From: Tubulanus polymorphus
Taxonomy: Eukaryota; Nemertea; Palaeonemertea; Tubulaniformes; Tubulanidae
DNA length: 64,000 bases
Direction: 5' to 3'
NCBI RefSeq assembly: GCF_964204645.1
Contig: NC_134025.1
Location: 15,590,001-15,654,000 of the forward strand
In this document: one piece after another, positions 24,308 to 35,075 of the stretch
Layout: each line of letters opens with the position of its first letter
How positions within the stretch are numbered: the first letter of the stretch is position 1
Notes under the pieces: model-generated
Seen by the model: the letters and a program-made list of their open reading frames with translations, nothing else
The model's database searches: none
What the model was told of the DNA's origin: nothing
Position numbers and translations under genes: made by a program

Positions 24308-25519
24308 GTGTCACAGCAGCAAGAAAATGAAATCTCGGCGTATGAATCGGACAGCAACAGTTTTCATTCAGAAACAGAATCATCGAGAAGGCCTGCCAGC
24401 AGTAATAGGCCTACAGCAGAAACAACTGATGTCAGTGCCAGTTCCAGTACTAGCAGTTCTGAGTCCACTTGCGGACTAGGAATACAAAGAAGCATCAGTA
24501 CCGCCACAAAACCATTTTGTGAGAAATGGCTTAAGCAATTTCTTTGGCTTGAATATGATAAAGAGGAAAATAAAATGTTCTGCAGTCTCTGCAAGAAAGC
24601 CAAAAAAACTGGACCATTTGCCTGTACTGGTAGCAGAAATTTCAGATACCAGTATATTCTAAATCTTTCAATCCAAAAATTAATATGCCAAGCAGGTATA
24701 ATCATACGTCAACACAACTGAACCCAACCCATTCCCATGGAAGTCATTACAAAAATCAATTTTATCTTACAGTGGTAAATTGATAGGTGTATACACGATG
24801 TACTTTTTTTTCAGGAAAAAGTCTCTGACTGACCATATGCTGTCTGCAGATCATCGGCATGCTGTGGAGACAAGCAACCCCTGTCACCAGAGATTTGCAG
24901 ACACGTCCAAACAACTTCACTGCCGTTATATGCAGAGCAACCTTGATGGGGCTATAGCTGGCTTGAAAATTGCTTATTTTTGTATTATGAATGAGATCTC
25001 AAATGATAAATTCAAAACCCTCAGGGCTTTGGGATGCAGAACGGGAATAAAAGAATTAGAAAACCTGAGAAAAAGGAGAAATGCCACCCATGACTCCCCA
25101 GAAACATTCAACGAGGTATATTGATGCTGAAAATTGAACATGCTTTTATTTCTTTCTTTGAAATATCAAATGTGCATCACATTCCTAAATACATGAAGCT
25201 TCTAAAAACCTGTTGGCCTATGTTAACAGTGCTTATAATGCACATAATATTAACTGGTCCTTACTTGTAGATGTTACACTGTCTCAGTAATGTTATTGAC
25301 GACAAGCTGAAACAAATTCTGAAAAAATCACCCTACATTGGAATAGGAATGGATGATAGTACCGACAGATCATCTGAACAGCATTCTGTCCTTGTCATAA
25401 GGTAGACTCTTTTAATGTCATCATTCACCTCCCTGTTGTCATGTAGGCTATTGTTTGCAGAATATTTGGTTCTCTTTCAGATGCATTACTCCAAATGCCG
25501 AGGTTGTAACAACATCTAA
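24308..25519 (+). pseudogene. ZNF862/hAT transposase-like gene, 5' exons only
   Basis: Three to four exons with good splice sites. Exon A (about 24308-24694) has a Ser-rich start and then a TTF-type/BED-like zinc finger (KWLKQFLWLEYDKEENKMFC, SLCKKAKKTG), ending CAAGCAG|GTATAA. Exon B (24815-25114) follows TTTTTTTCAG, has KKSLTDHMLSADHRHAVE and ends CGAG|GTATAT. Exon C (25270-25401) follows ACTTGTAG and contains YIGIGMDDSTDRSS, the usual start of the hAT-type catalytic fold (first Asp), ending AAG|GTAGAC. A fourth exon opens after TTTCAG at 25480 and is cut off by the repeat inserted at 25520. The remaining catalytic domain and dimerisation region are absent. Resembles ZNF862/ZMYM-like domesticated genes of animals, or an intron-bearing hAT element. 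Confidence 0.6.
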
Positions 25520-26258
25520 CTAGGGAGTCCAGGGACACCATGCCCACTAAGGAAGTGGTTTCAAATGCTCAACAATCTAACAATTTCAATATTCAACACC
25601 CCTGGTGACCATATACAAATAACCTTGAAACTCACCACAATCATAGAACATGTTAGCAGCTACGATTTTATATTTGATTAAGATATCAAAATATGCCTCG
25701 TTACCAATCTAATATGGAAATACTAAGTTGTTCTACTATTCAACGCCCCCTAGTGACCATATTCAAAACCCAACGACCTTGAAACTCACCACAATCACTC
25801 ACCACATCACACGAACATGTCATGAACTACAACTTTGCAATTGATCATGGTAACAAAATATGCCTAGGTACCAATATAATAAGGAAATACTAGGTTATTC
25901 TACTATTCAACACCCCCTGGTGACCATATAGGATAACTTATTTCCTTAAAACTCACCACAATCATAGACGATGTCATGAGCTACAACTTTGCAATTGATT
26001 GTGGTAACAAAATATGTATTGGTACAAATATAATAAGGAAATACTAAGTTATGGTATTATTCAACGCCCCCTGGTGGCCATATACAAAAACCAATAACCT
26101 TGAAACTCACCACAATAATAGAACTCGTTATAAGCTACAACTTTCTAATTTATTGTGGTAACAAAATATGCTTAGGTATCAATATAATGTCGAAAAACTT
26201 TTTCCCGCCTATGAATGAGAACTGATGACACCAAGATGACCGCCAATTGCGTCATAAT
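25520..26258 (+). mobile_element. Helentron/pearl-like repeat, copy B, left part
   Basis: Begins CTAGGGAGTCCAGGGACACC, continues GGAAGTGGTTTCAAATGCTC and carries four ~150-bp units (each with CCCCCTGGTGACCATAT or a variant and ACTCACCACAATCA). It matches the complete copy at 43694 up to CGCCAATTGCGTCATAAT, where a transposon interrupts it; its right part resumes at 36981. It has itself cut the hAT-like gene. Confidence 0.7.
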
Positions 26259-26615
26259 AGAGAATTTTGTTATCTCTAATGCCATTTTGCTCGGGGTTGC
26301 CAATGACCACTAGATGGCGCTTAACAATCACTTTGTAAAAGACGATTAAATCTTCATCTACAACTTAAAAATATCATTTGAGGTAAGTATCGAGCGACTG
26401 ATTTAAAATCAGTGTGTTACTATCTTTCTAAGGGTGCCATAGACTTACCTTATCGCATCCGTTGGCCTGAGAAATATCCTATTGTTTCGCGAAATGAGCA
26501 TATATTTCGAGCGGCTGCCAACCATTTTAGTCCGAAGTTCATATGCAGTGGTGCTCCTAGTAGGAGGGTGACTATTGGAACCCGTATAGGCCAAAATGTA
26601 ATCAATTCAATTTAG
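26259..26615 (+). repeat. Left terminal inverted repeat of the ISL2EU-type transposon
   Basis: Pairs with 36640-36980. Shared blocks include CATTTTGCTCGGGGTTGCCA, AGATGGCGCTTAACAATCAC, AGACGATTAAATCTTCA, GGTGCC, AAATATCCTATTGTTTC and GGCCAAAATGTA. Confidence 0.85.
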
Positions 26616-27200
26616 CTTCAGTGTTTTTTCGAGACCCTAACCTGAATTTCAAACAAATTGCGGGATAACAATGATATATTAGGTTAAGAGCCATATCTCA
26701 CTAGATTATGAAAGCTATCGCAAGTCTCTGTTTTTACATCTAAGCAGTCTCGCGGGTGCCACGGTTCTATTAGAGATGCAGCATTTTAACTAACCATCAT
26801 TTCCTAGATAGAATAGGAACTTTCGAATCATGAATTGACTGGTTTTAGAAAACATCAGTAGCAGGGCGAAACGCACGATATCAATCCATTTTACTGAGCT
26901 AATAGTTGGAGCAAGGCGATTCGAGCTGGATCCAAGGTAGACCTACGTGAATGCTACATACTTTTCCTCACAGGAGATTTCTTGGCCATGAAAACCAAAC
27001 AAATTTGTTGAAAATAAAGAATGTTTTATTGTGTTAAGGGAACCAAATCTTTGAAGACCAGTTTCAACGCTAGAATTAAAAATTTGATATACAACATACA
27101 GATGGATAATAATTTACAATTGGCTCTAGTTAATAGGCTATAGAGGCATAATTACTAAGCCTATTTGAAATTAAGTTACTGTAAGGCGATAGAATCAAAA

Positions 27201-27602
27201 TTAACAGAGCGAAACGTACGATATCAATCCATTTGGAGTTATAGCAATCAGAAATTTTATTATATTAGAGTGTTTGTAGTCGCTCCAAGTAGCTGCTTGT
27301 AGATCGAGCGCTGTTGGAGTTTCAATAGAAATTTCTGTGCAGTCCACTATACATCTTGTTCGCGGATAAAACTGAACAAATCCAACTGTTAGGATAGTCT
27401 TGGTTTGATTCTTTGAAGGCCAGATGATGATACATGATAATTCAAGCCTCATTAGACCTATCCACGTAGATAATATCGAGCTCACGGCAGAAATTGATAT
27501 ATCGAAGCTGTGTGATAAATCCCAACCAATAACCCCAGACGTAAACGCATCAAAAACTATGAAATATTCATCTTCAAGTATTAGTTTTCTCCTTCTTCCC
27601 AT
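27201..27602 (-). pseudogene. DDE_Tnp_4-type transposase, C-terminally truncated
   Basis: 133 codons. The start (MGRRRKLILEDEYFIVFDAF) and the HTH-like stretch around residues 29-60 (DLSHSFDISISAVSSILSTW, then LSCIIIWPS) match the family's helix-turn-helix region. CIVDCTEISIETPTALDL (residues 84-101) holds the first catalytic Asp (D87), followed by ATWSDYKHSNIIKFLIAITP and NGLISYVS. The frame then stops where the family continues with Gly-Gly-x-x-(S/T)-Asp, so the second Asp and the Glu are missing. A second, diverged copy of the stop-proximal 30 bp lies at 26866-26895 (CGAAACGCACGATATCAATC), suggesting a deletion or duplication here. The transposase cannot be active as it stands. It faces away from the YqaJ gene, 163 bp upstream. 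Confidence 0.75.
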
Positions 27603-27764
27603 CTTATTTATTGTTCAACATAGTTTCTCTTGTTTGACCACCTTTCCAATAAACCATTAAGGCAGCTTTTTGAGACAAGAAGTTAAAAATAGTTTTCAAA
27701 AGCCCGGTTATCGGAACCGGTAAAGAACTTAACGTCAACATCTCACGTCATTTCATCAAATGCG

Positions 27765-28841
27765 ATGCACTATGTCAGGCTCATCTTGTTCCCATCACCC
27801 AAACCGTCTACCGCAACCTCCATATATATCGCCTGCGTCGTCTCCTTACTAATCACTGGACGTGAGCAGCCAAGAAAACAAATTAAACCAATGAGAGTAA
27901 GTGATATGAAATTCAGAACTGATGCAGTAGCCTTGAGCTATGATGGAAACGACGATGATGAGATCGATGAAAACGGTACTACGCCAGTTATTTCGCGACA
28001 GAACTTTGACCCAAGAACACCACATCATAGAGAGATCGATGAAACAAGATTAGCTTCACTATATGAAAATCTACATACCACAGCCCCTATATCAGCACTT
28101 GTCTCAGTATTGTCATTGCAATACAACTCACATTTGGCACCTGCCCTTCCACCAACTATTCAGGAAATAATTGATAACGAGGATAAAGAGGATTCTAAAA
28201 TAATTGAAGCGATAATTGCCATGTCGAATACGAAACTTGAACGATTATCAATACTGCTCAATCGTTGGCTCATTGATTGTAATGAAAAAACTGTCTTTCC
28301 ATTCAAGGTCAACACAAATTTACGATCAAGGGCAGCAGATGTCGACTGCAAAAGTCTACTTGTTCGAATTTGTTCGGCTGGTTCTTCGTTAGCTGCTGTT
28401 CCAGCTGTAATTTGGGGAAACGAGAAGGAGGAAGAGGCAAAATTGAAGTTCCTGTCGACGATGAAAGAGAGGGGTCATGTCGATTGTTCTTTATTGGCAT
28501 GCGACAAACAGAAGCTCTATATCCCTGCGACCCCGGATGCTATTTCCGAATGTAAATGCTGTGGGAAGTTGGTCGTGGAAATTAAGTGCCCGTACTCAAT
28601 CAGAGGGAAAAACATTCTGGAGAATTACCACAATACAACATTGCTGGTCATGAACGGTGGTCAAATTCAACTGAATTGCAGCAGTCAAATCAACTGCGAA
28701 ATGAAAGTGACATGCATACCGACGTGTTTCTTCGTTGTGTGGAGAGGTCATCATGATCTGTTCATTGAACAAATTACATTTGACAATGATTTACGGCAGA
28801 GAATCGTAATGAATTCAGCAATTTTTTCAAAGGCAAGATAA
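27765..28841 (+). CDS. YqaJ-type nuclease of the ISL2EU transposon
   Basis: An uninterrupted frame of 358 codons. The N-terminal ~150 residues are acidic and unconserved-looking. From about residue 200 it follows the YqaJ/lambda-exonuclease-like pattern: VPAVIWGNEKEEEAKLKFL (compare W-G-x-x-x-E-x-x-A), GHVDCSLLACDKQKLYIPAT, then the active-site pair PDAISECKCCGKLVVEIKCP (Asp near 257, E-x-K near 271-273), then FFVVWRGHHDLFIEQITFD, typical of eukaryotic YqaJ proteins. The usual Gly after PD is Ala here. Expected to act as a 5'-3' exonuclease or nickase helping transposition; that role is inferred. The true ATG may be later than 27765, since the first ~40 residues are weak. Confidence 0.7.
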   Translation: MHYVRLILFPSPKPSTATSIYIACVVSLLITGREQPRKQIKPMRVSDMKFRTDAVALSYDGNDDDEIDENGTTPVISRQNFDPRTPHHREIDETRLASLYENLHTTAPISALVSVLSLQYNSHLAPALPPTIQEIIDNEDKEDSKIIEAIIAMSNTKLERLSILLNRWLIDCNEKTVFPFKVNTNLRSRAADVDCKSLLVRICSAGSSLAAVPAVIWGNEKEEEAKLKFLSTMKERGHVDCSLLACDKQKLYIPATPDAISECKCCGKLVVEIKCPYSIRGKNILENYHNTTLLVMNGGQIQLNCSSQINCEMKVTCIPTCFFVVWRGHHDLFIEQITFDNDLRQRIVMNSAIFSKAR

Positions 28842-29096
28842 AACGATATTTCAAAAGTGAAATTTGTACAGCCCAATAGATTATCTAAACTTGTTCATTT
28901 TCAATTTGTCTGTATATTTCAATTTGTTATGTAAATACATGTAGGTAGCTAATATTTCCGTAAATGCCTTTAGTAATTTTAATTGTCATTATTTCAATCA
29001 GCTTTTATTAATTATAAATGAAAATGAATTAATCAATTCGTCAGTATCATTTCCAATACATAAAGTTAAGATTTTTACAGAAGACCGGCGAGGATA
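28842..29096. other. Transposon 3' flank of the YqaJ gene, non-coding
   Basis: AT-rich DNA between the YqaJ stop and the gypsy LTR. It continues after the insertion at 36476-36639, which lies between the gypsy element and the right terminal repeat. GATA at 29093-29096 is the left copy of the gypsy target duplication. Confidence 0.6.
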
Positions 29097-29416
29097 TGTC
29101 ACCCTGATATATGTTGCATATTCTATAATCATATATATCTACAATTTCATATCAAATGGTTCATAATATTTCATATCTCTTACTATATGAAATGCTTAAT
29201 AATAATGATTATAGTATTAATAATGTAATATAACTTATGAATATAGTATCAATATGTGCTTTATTGTAATCAACATGTCAGACTACTCAATATGTATTAA
29301 AGATTGTACATATAAGGTTTAACTGCCTTGTTGTTCCTGATGGATGGAATCCTGTACCGCTGGTGTAAATGCTAGTTCTCCAGCCAGCCTGCCGATACAA
29401 CAACCAGCCGGTTACA
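29097..29416 (+). repeat. Left LTR (320 bp, internally deleted)
   Basis: Matches the right LTR at both ends, but about 190 bp are missing after CTCAATATGTAT. The missing block in the right LTR contains the TATA-like CTATATAAAG (36301-36310) and the region before AATAAAG. The left LTR may therefore lack its promoter. Confidence 0.85.
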
Positions 29417-29989
29417 GATGGGGAGAACCCGAATCTAAGTCCTTGTGACTTAAGCCAGTACAGATGAAGCTGCCGATATACGGATTGTGACAGGAACATA
29501 CCACAAAATAGAAGATCGCATTCAACTACACTTGTGACAAGACCATGCTGACCGCCGAAATCCCTGCTGTTTTGGTGGATACAACACATTATGGTAACTT
29601 GTTGTCAGCCATAGGTAATATAATTGAATCTTTATCTCAAATTAGTGGTCGGATATTGAGTATAGGAAATTATAGCTGTTTGAGTTTGGGAGCATTACCG
29701 TGTAGTTGAGCAGTTTGATATATATCTCAAGTTTCGATTGTTAAATTCAAAGTATTTTCTAGCTGTCCAGTTCCATACATTTTTCATAATCAGTTTCATT
29801 TCGTTCTGCACACTTACGTGGTATACACTTCTTAGAGAACGGGACTCAGATAATTACTTTAATTTGTCTAGTGGGCATATCTAATTTTGTCGTGACGATC
29901 TATTTTTCTACTCAACCTTTATCTATGATTTCCACCATAGAGAGCCTTCCATTTTTATCGTTGATATATATATATAACTATAGTAAAAG
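29417..29989 (+). other. Gypsy leader and former gag region
   Basis: Follows the left LTR. No Cys-His knuckle or capsid-like frame is visible; a putative primer-binding site begins at 29419. Gag is probably deleted or beyond recognition. Confidence 0.4.
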
Positions 29990-30405
29990 ATGAAGCGCAT
30001 ACATTGTAGTAAGGATGTTTGTCGCAAAGAGGCATCTCGATTACAGGTACCTGATATCAACGCGGTCGATATAAGCTTAGTTTCAGGATTGAATCGGAAT
30101 ATTGTACACATTTATATTATCAAACACTCCCAACGAGCATTAGTCGAAACAGGTGCATCAATTTCATGTATTGCTAGGTCAACGATCGAAAGATAAAAAA
30201 TCCCATATAAAAAATCCCATATAAAGTCATTCGGATATAAACATTATAAGAGGAGTTTGCGGGGAAGCACATTCAGTGATTGGTAGAATTGAGGTACCCA
30301 TTTGCATTCAATCTCATATATTAACGCACAAGTTTTATGTATTCGATAGGCTACACACAGATGTTATTCTTGGACTGGATTTTTTGGAGGAAAACAATGT
30401 AAACA
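29990..30405 (+). pseudogene. Gypsy aspartic protease region, broken
   Basis: The first frame has RALVETGASISCIARSTI, the retropepsin active-site segment, with Glu where the catalytic Asp is expected (codon near 30147). It stops near 30196. After a frame change, the C-terminal part of the domain reads TDVILGLDFLEENNVNID (near 30360-30410), the usual I-L-G-x-D-F-L ending. Protease cleaves the Gag-Pol polyprotein in this family. Here it is inactivated by the active-site change and the frame breaks. Confidence 0.65.
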
Positions 30406-31826
30406 TTGACCTTGGCTCAGGCACAATTTAAAGATGTTTCGATTCCGTTTAAGATTCTTAGGAATAAACAAGAGCTGTACCGAAATAAAGCTAAAACGGT
30501 TAACAAGATAGTTATCTCACCAAATACTAAACAAATTATTGAGATAAGTGTCGATACGTTGGCGGAAGGTTCATTGGTTGTTTTTGAACCATACAACCAC
30601 AAGTTATTGAATAAATGTTTAGGTGGAGGTAAAACATTATGTAAAATCGCAGACAGTAAACTTTTCGCTACTATATTTAATCCTACTAATGAACCGATTC
30701 AAATTTCAAAAGATTATGTTCTTGGATTTGCATACAATGTAACTGACGACAATTGTTTTGATTTCGTAGATGACACTACTAGTGCAAACATTTTCTCCAT
30801 GGATACTGAAACACCACGTGATTATGATGAAAAAATTAAAATAGCAGAGAATTTAGTCATAAAAATTCCAGTTAACTCAGGATTGTCTCTTGAACAAAAG
30901 GAGAGATTAATGTATTTAATTGGATGTAATAGGTCAATATTTGCTAGTAACTTACAAGAAATCGGCAAAACTTCATTAGTTATGCATAAGATAGAAACAA
31001 CTGATGACGACCCTATAATTCAAAGACCTTACCGCAAAAGTCCACACTTGAGACAGGTGGAAAATGACTTGGTTAACGAACTGTTAGATGCCGATCTTGT
31101 TGAACCAACTGATTCTGTTTTCAATAATCCTGTGGTTTTGGTCAGACAAACCAGACAATACGTATAGGTTTACTATTGATTTTAGAAAACTGAATTCGAA
31201 GACCGTAACGCAATCATTTCCACTACCTCATTTTGATGATGTATTTGACACTATAGCCAATGCTTAATCCATGATATTTAGTAAATTAGATCTTAATTCA
31301 GGATTTCACCAGATACCGTTACACGAAGAATCGCGTCATAAAACAGCTTTTCAAACGACGCAAGAATGGTCCTATGGCTTTTCAGATGCTTATGTCAAAA
31401 TGTTTAGGTCATTTGAATTAGCAATATGTATTGTGTTTCATTGATGATCAAATCATATTCTCTCAAGATTTTGACAGTCACCTAGTTCATTTATTGAATG
31501 TTTTTGAGAAGCTTAAACAAGCCGGTCAGACAGCGAAACCGACTAAGTGTGAATTTGCAGTCCCAGACATTGAATATCTGAATTATACGTTATCAGCTGA
31601 GGGTCTTCATACTTGTAAAAAGAACATTGAAAAGGTTAACAGCTTTCCACTTCCGTCCAATGTAAAACAGTTAAGAAGTTTTCTAGGATTAACAAATTTT
31701 TACAGGAAGTTCATTGAAAATTATGCATCGATAGGTTCTCCCTTGAATGCTTTGAACTGTAAGGATGTGAAATTCAAATGGACTCCTGATTGTCAGAAAG
31801 CTTCGATACGCTTAAACAGAGATTAA
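30406..31826 (+). pseudogene. Gypsy reverse transcriptase, broken
   Basis: 30406-31167 is open and covers the linker and the first part of the domain (EIGKTSLVMHKIETTDDDPI, then QRPYRKSPHLRQVENDLVNE, then NELLDADLVEPTDSVFNNPV). The frame is lost at 31167. The next motifs continue in other frames as YRFTIDFRKLNSKT, SKLDLNSGFHQIPL and, in 31431-31826, CFIDDQIIFSQDFDSHL (the Y/F-x-DD catalytic motif), followed by FLGLTNFYRKFIENYASIGS. Stops at about 31266 and frame changes near 31340 and 31400 make it non-functional. Confidence 0.8.
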
Positions 31827-32389
31827 CTAGTGATCCAATTTTGATATTCCCTGATTTCAATTCTCATTTTTTATCTCTCAGCTGACTCTTCAGACTATGC
31901 TATTAGTTACGTTTTGTCTCAGAAAAAGAAGAATTTAGAACATGTTATCAGATATGGTGGTCGAGCGTTACGTGCAAACGAAAATAAATGGCATATTAGT
32001 GATAAGGAAGGTTTAGCTTTGATTGAAGGAATTCAGAATTTTCATTCCTACTTGATTGGTATTGAATTCATTGTGTATACTGATAGCAAAAGTTTAACAT
32101 ATATTCATGAAAACCAACTAAATAAACGTATAGGACGTTGGGAATTGGCTCTTCAAGCGTATAATTTTTCTGTTGAACACCGACTGGGTAAGAAAAATGG
32201 TAGTTGGAATGGTGTAAGTAGAAGAGATTATGATAAACCTCCTCCTCCTAGACCTGATTATCCTTCACAAGAAACTGTTTTCACAGCAATGACAAATGGA
32301 TCTCAGTCTTATGAAGTCGGGTTTGATTTTACTAGCCCCGTGGTGGCTGAGTTAACTCCTGATACTTATAAGGAGATTGAGCTGATTAA
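31827..32389 (+). pseudogene. Gypsy RNase H domain and linker, cut by a MITE
   Basis: SADSSDYAISYVLSQKKKNL begins the RNase H fold (first catalytic Asp). Then come GGRALRANENKWHISDKEGL (catalytic Glu region) and FIVYTDSKSLTYIHENQL (third Asp), ending RIGRWELALQAYNFSVEHRL. The linker (DYDKPPPPRPDYPSQETVFT) continues until the TTAA at 32386, where a MITE is inserted. A frame change lies near 31900. Confidence 0.8.
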
Positions 32390-32672
32390 CCCTTTCAGTG
32401 CGTCTACACCGCAGTGCGGTGTATAAATCAATGATAGATTTTGCTAGTACACTGCACTGCGGTGTATTGATGTAATTAGTCATTATCTCTCTTGAAAAAT
32501 GGCAGCACGCGTCAAACATAGTGTAATACTAGTAACTAACGATACACTGCGCAGTGTAGACGCACTATAGTGGTATTCCTGTTGTTCAACACACTAGGGT
32601 CGAATTTTTAGAATTTTCAAATTATCTCCAGCACTATAGGCCTAGGGTATTAATTAGTCAGCACTGAAAGGG
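32390..32672. mobile_element. TTAA-target (piggyBac-type) MITE, 283 bp
   Basis: Ends CCCTTTCAGTGC and GCACTGAAAGGG are perfect inverted copies flanked by TTAA on both sides (32386-32389 and 32673-32676), the hallmark of piggyBac-type insertion. A second inverted pair lies inside (GCGTCTACAC near 32400 and GTGTAGACGC near 32557). Several palindromic blocks (ACACCGCAGTGCGGTGT) fill the left half. No coding capacity. The gypsy pol sequence is interrupted precisely here. Confidence 0.85.
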
Positions 32673-32676
32673 TTAA

Positions 32677-34332
32677 ACCAGCTAATATAAGTCACTTACA
32701 CAGGAATTGCCCTGAAGTATGTCACATGTTGGAACATAAGTTAGATCCATCATATGCTTTCAACCATGAAAAACTGTTTGGGAAGCTCATTTGGAGGGCC
32801 GACCAATATGGTACTATCGATGGCACGTTATATTATCTGTATACACCTAGAGTTGCTGGTATTCCTAAAGCCGAGAAGGTCATCCCAGTTCTTGAAGTTC
32901 CTAGGTCATTACCGTCGGAAATATTGAAATCTTACCACGATTCATTAGTGGGAGATTGCCACCAGGGTCGAGATCGTCTTTATGGTGTTTTACGCAATAA
33001 ATATCATTGGGATTCCATGTATGAAGATTGCGGGAAATATGTTTCTACTTGTGAGAATTGCCAACAGGTCAAACGGAATTATCATAGTCATCCAACACCC
33101 TTACAACCATTACCAATTGAAGGCTTATTCTCCAGATAGCACATCGACTTCCTTTGCAATCTTCCGGAGACCCCTGATGGTAATAAGCATATCCTACTCG
33201 TGGTAGATAGCTGGAGTAAATGGCCCGAGGCTTTTCTCTCAAAACTCAGGAAACAACAGAGGTAGCAAAGGTTCTCTTTAAAGAGATATTTTCGCAGTTT
33301 GGTGCACCTCATTCTTTAGTCTCTGATCGCGGTAAAACATTTACGTCTAATTTAGTGGGAGCTCCCTGTTAATTGTTTCATGTGAAACAACATTTCATTG
33401 CTCCGTACCATCTTCAATCAAACTCAGTTTGCCAGAGAACTAACCAGGACAGTTTAATGATGAGATTTATGCATGTTCCCTCAACTGAAGGTTCAGGTTT
33501 TAGCCCATACCACATGTTATTTGGTTAAGAAATGTGTCTACCAATAGACACGGCTTTAATTGCATGCCATTCGTTAGCAACTGATCATAAGGCATACTTA
33601 TCACATATATTAAGGCAGCTTATCATATCACGAAATATTGCTAATGAGAATATTAAAAGAGCTCAAAATAAGTATAAAACACAGTTCGATAAGAAGGCAT
33701 CAAAACCTCAGTTTCAGATTACTGATCGCGTTTGGCTAAAAGTCATGGAAGTAAAGAAAGGAAAATCGCCAAAACTGTGTAAAAAATACATAGGTCCCTA
33801 TTTCATTCAGTCAATAGCTAGCAAAGGGGCTTATCAATTACGATCGCATGTCAATGGCAATCGTCTGAAGCTATACAAAGATCCCTCATCGCGTCCGAAT
33901 TATGAGGAGGTCGCATGGGATGGTTCTACAGCTGAGGAAAACCCTGAATTATTCGACGAGATTCATGGGCGCTTAAAATATAAACCTAGCAATCTAGCTG
34001 ACACTCCAACTGACACTCAAATTTCGGCAGACGATAACAAAGATAGACCGGTTATTACTGAGACTTTCAATGAATCAGATATTAAGAAAATTCTACAGTA
34101 CAAACTAGAAAACGGTTTATGTAAATATGGCGTAAAATGGAAGTCAGATTTAAATCGTGAAAATTCTTGGGAATTAGGAAAATGGATCCCAAATAAACTC
34201 ATTCGACACTTTCACGAAAACTATGCGGCATCAGGCAAAAAACGTAAAAAACCATGCAAAAGTAAGTTTTTTGATCGCATTACAGACAATGGTGATAATT
34301 ACCAGGGAAATCAAAAAGATCGAAATGATTAG
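32677..34332 (+). pseudogene. Gypsy integrase with GPY/F motif and chromodomain, broken
   Basis: Zinc-binding HHCC domain: HDSLVGDCHQGRDRLYGVLR and YVSTCENCQQVK (32936-33075). The core starts HIDFLCNLPETPDGNKHILL (first Asp; frame break at 33139) and WSKWPEAF, with the second Asp in SLVSDRGKTF near 33325. The core then degenerates around 33360-33520. From 33532 the frame is open again for 266 codons. It includes LCKKYIGPYFIQSIASKGAY (GPY/F), then a chromodomain-like segment IKKILQYKLENGLCKYGVKW with SWELGKW and LIRHFHENY, then a basic tail. Such a tail is thought to bind chromatin marks and steer insertion. A chromodomain places it near chromovirus-type elements. Confidence 0.8.
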
Positions 34333-34439
34333 GAGAATGAGGCAGTAAATAATATAATCACAAATAGAGATAGACGTTGGGTTAGTGAAGTAGAGATACG
34401 TGAAAAACCTAGGAGAAAATTAAATGGAACCGTAATACA

Positions 34440-35075
34440 GGGTGTATATGTAACTAGTAATCGCTAGAGGAATTTGATAATCAGATATCTAATGAAGACT
34501 CATCAAATAATAAGAATGTAAATAGTGTATATTGTTCAGCTCGATCGAAAATTCACCAAGATCATACAATTGAGGAACATGTTAAGACTAGTTCAGATTC
34601 AAGTAGTATCGCTATCAAAGAGGCTATTCGGTCGGGTAATCATCAAGCATTATGTGCATGCGCTACGGGAAAAACGGTTGTTGCTACCAAATTTCAAAAT
34701 AATGTGCTATTCGTCAAATATTACCATGACAGTCCATGGTACCGGGCATCAAAACGAGATTGGTTTGAAGTAAGTGATTACGGAGAAAGTCTTGAACATG
34801 TATGGGGTATAGGCCTATAGGCCTATCATGTATGGGGTATGTATCATGTCATCTTGGAAAATGAAAGGCAGGCCTCCCACCGAAACCGAGCTCGAGCCGT
34901 ATCAACACGTTTCAACGACCAGGGAGTCTTAGAATACTATGTTTTATTTGGGCGGTTTGTTCCCCCTGCATGGCTGCCTTGGTATGAAACACCTCCTGGC
35001 ACACAAAGTCACTACGCTTCTCGTTTAAAACCAATTTCTTCGAAACTCAGTAGTAGTTACAGTAGGTTTTCTTAA
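34440..35075 (+). pseudogene. C-terminal tail of the gypsy coding region, second chromodomain-like segment
   Basis: Frame-broken coding DNA after the integrase. YYHDSPWYRASKRDWFEVSD (34718-34780) and, from 34839, RFNDQGVLEYYVLFGRFVPP with AWLPWYETPPG. The second block has the beta-strand and Trp pattern of a chromo-like fold (EYYVLFG, then W-x-P-W), so the polyprotein may end in two such domains. It could instead be a separate third ORF. Stops occur near 34800 and 34820 next to the palindrome ATAGGCCTATAGGCCTAT. Confidence 0.4.
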
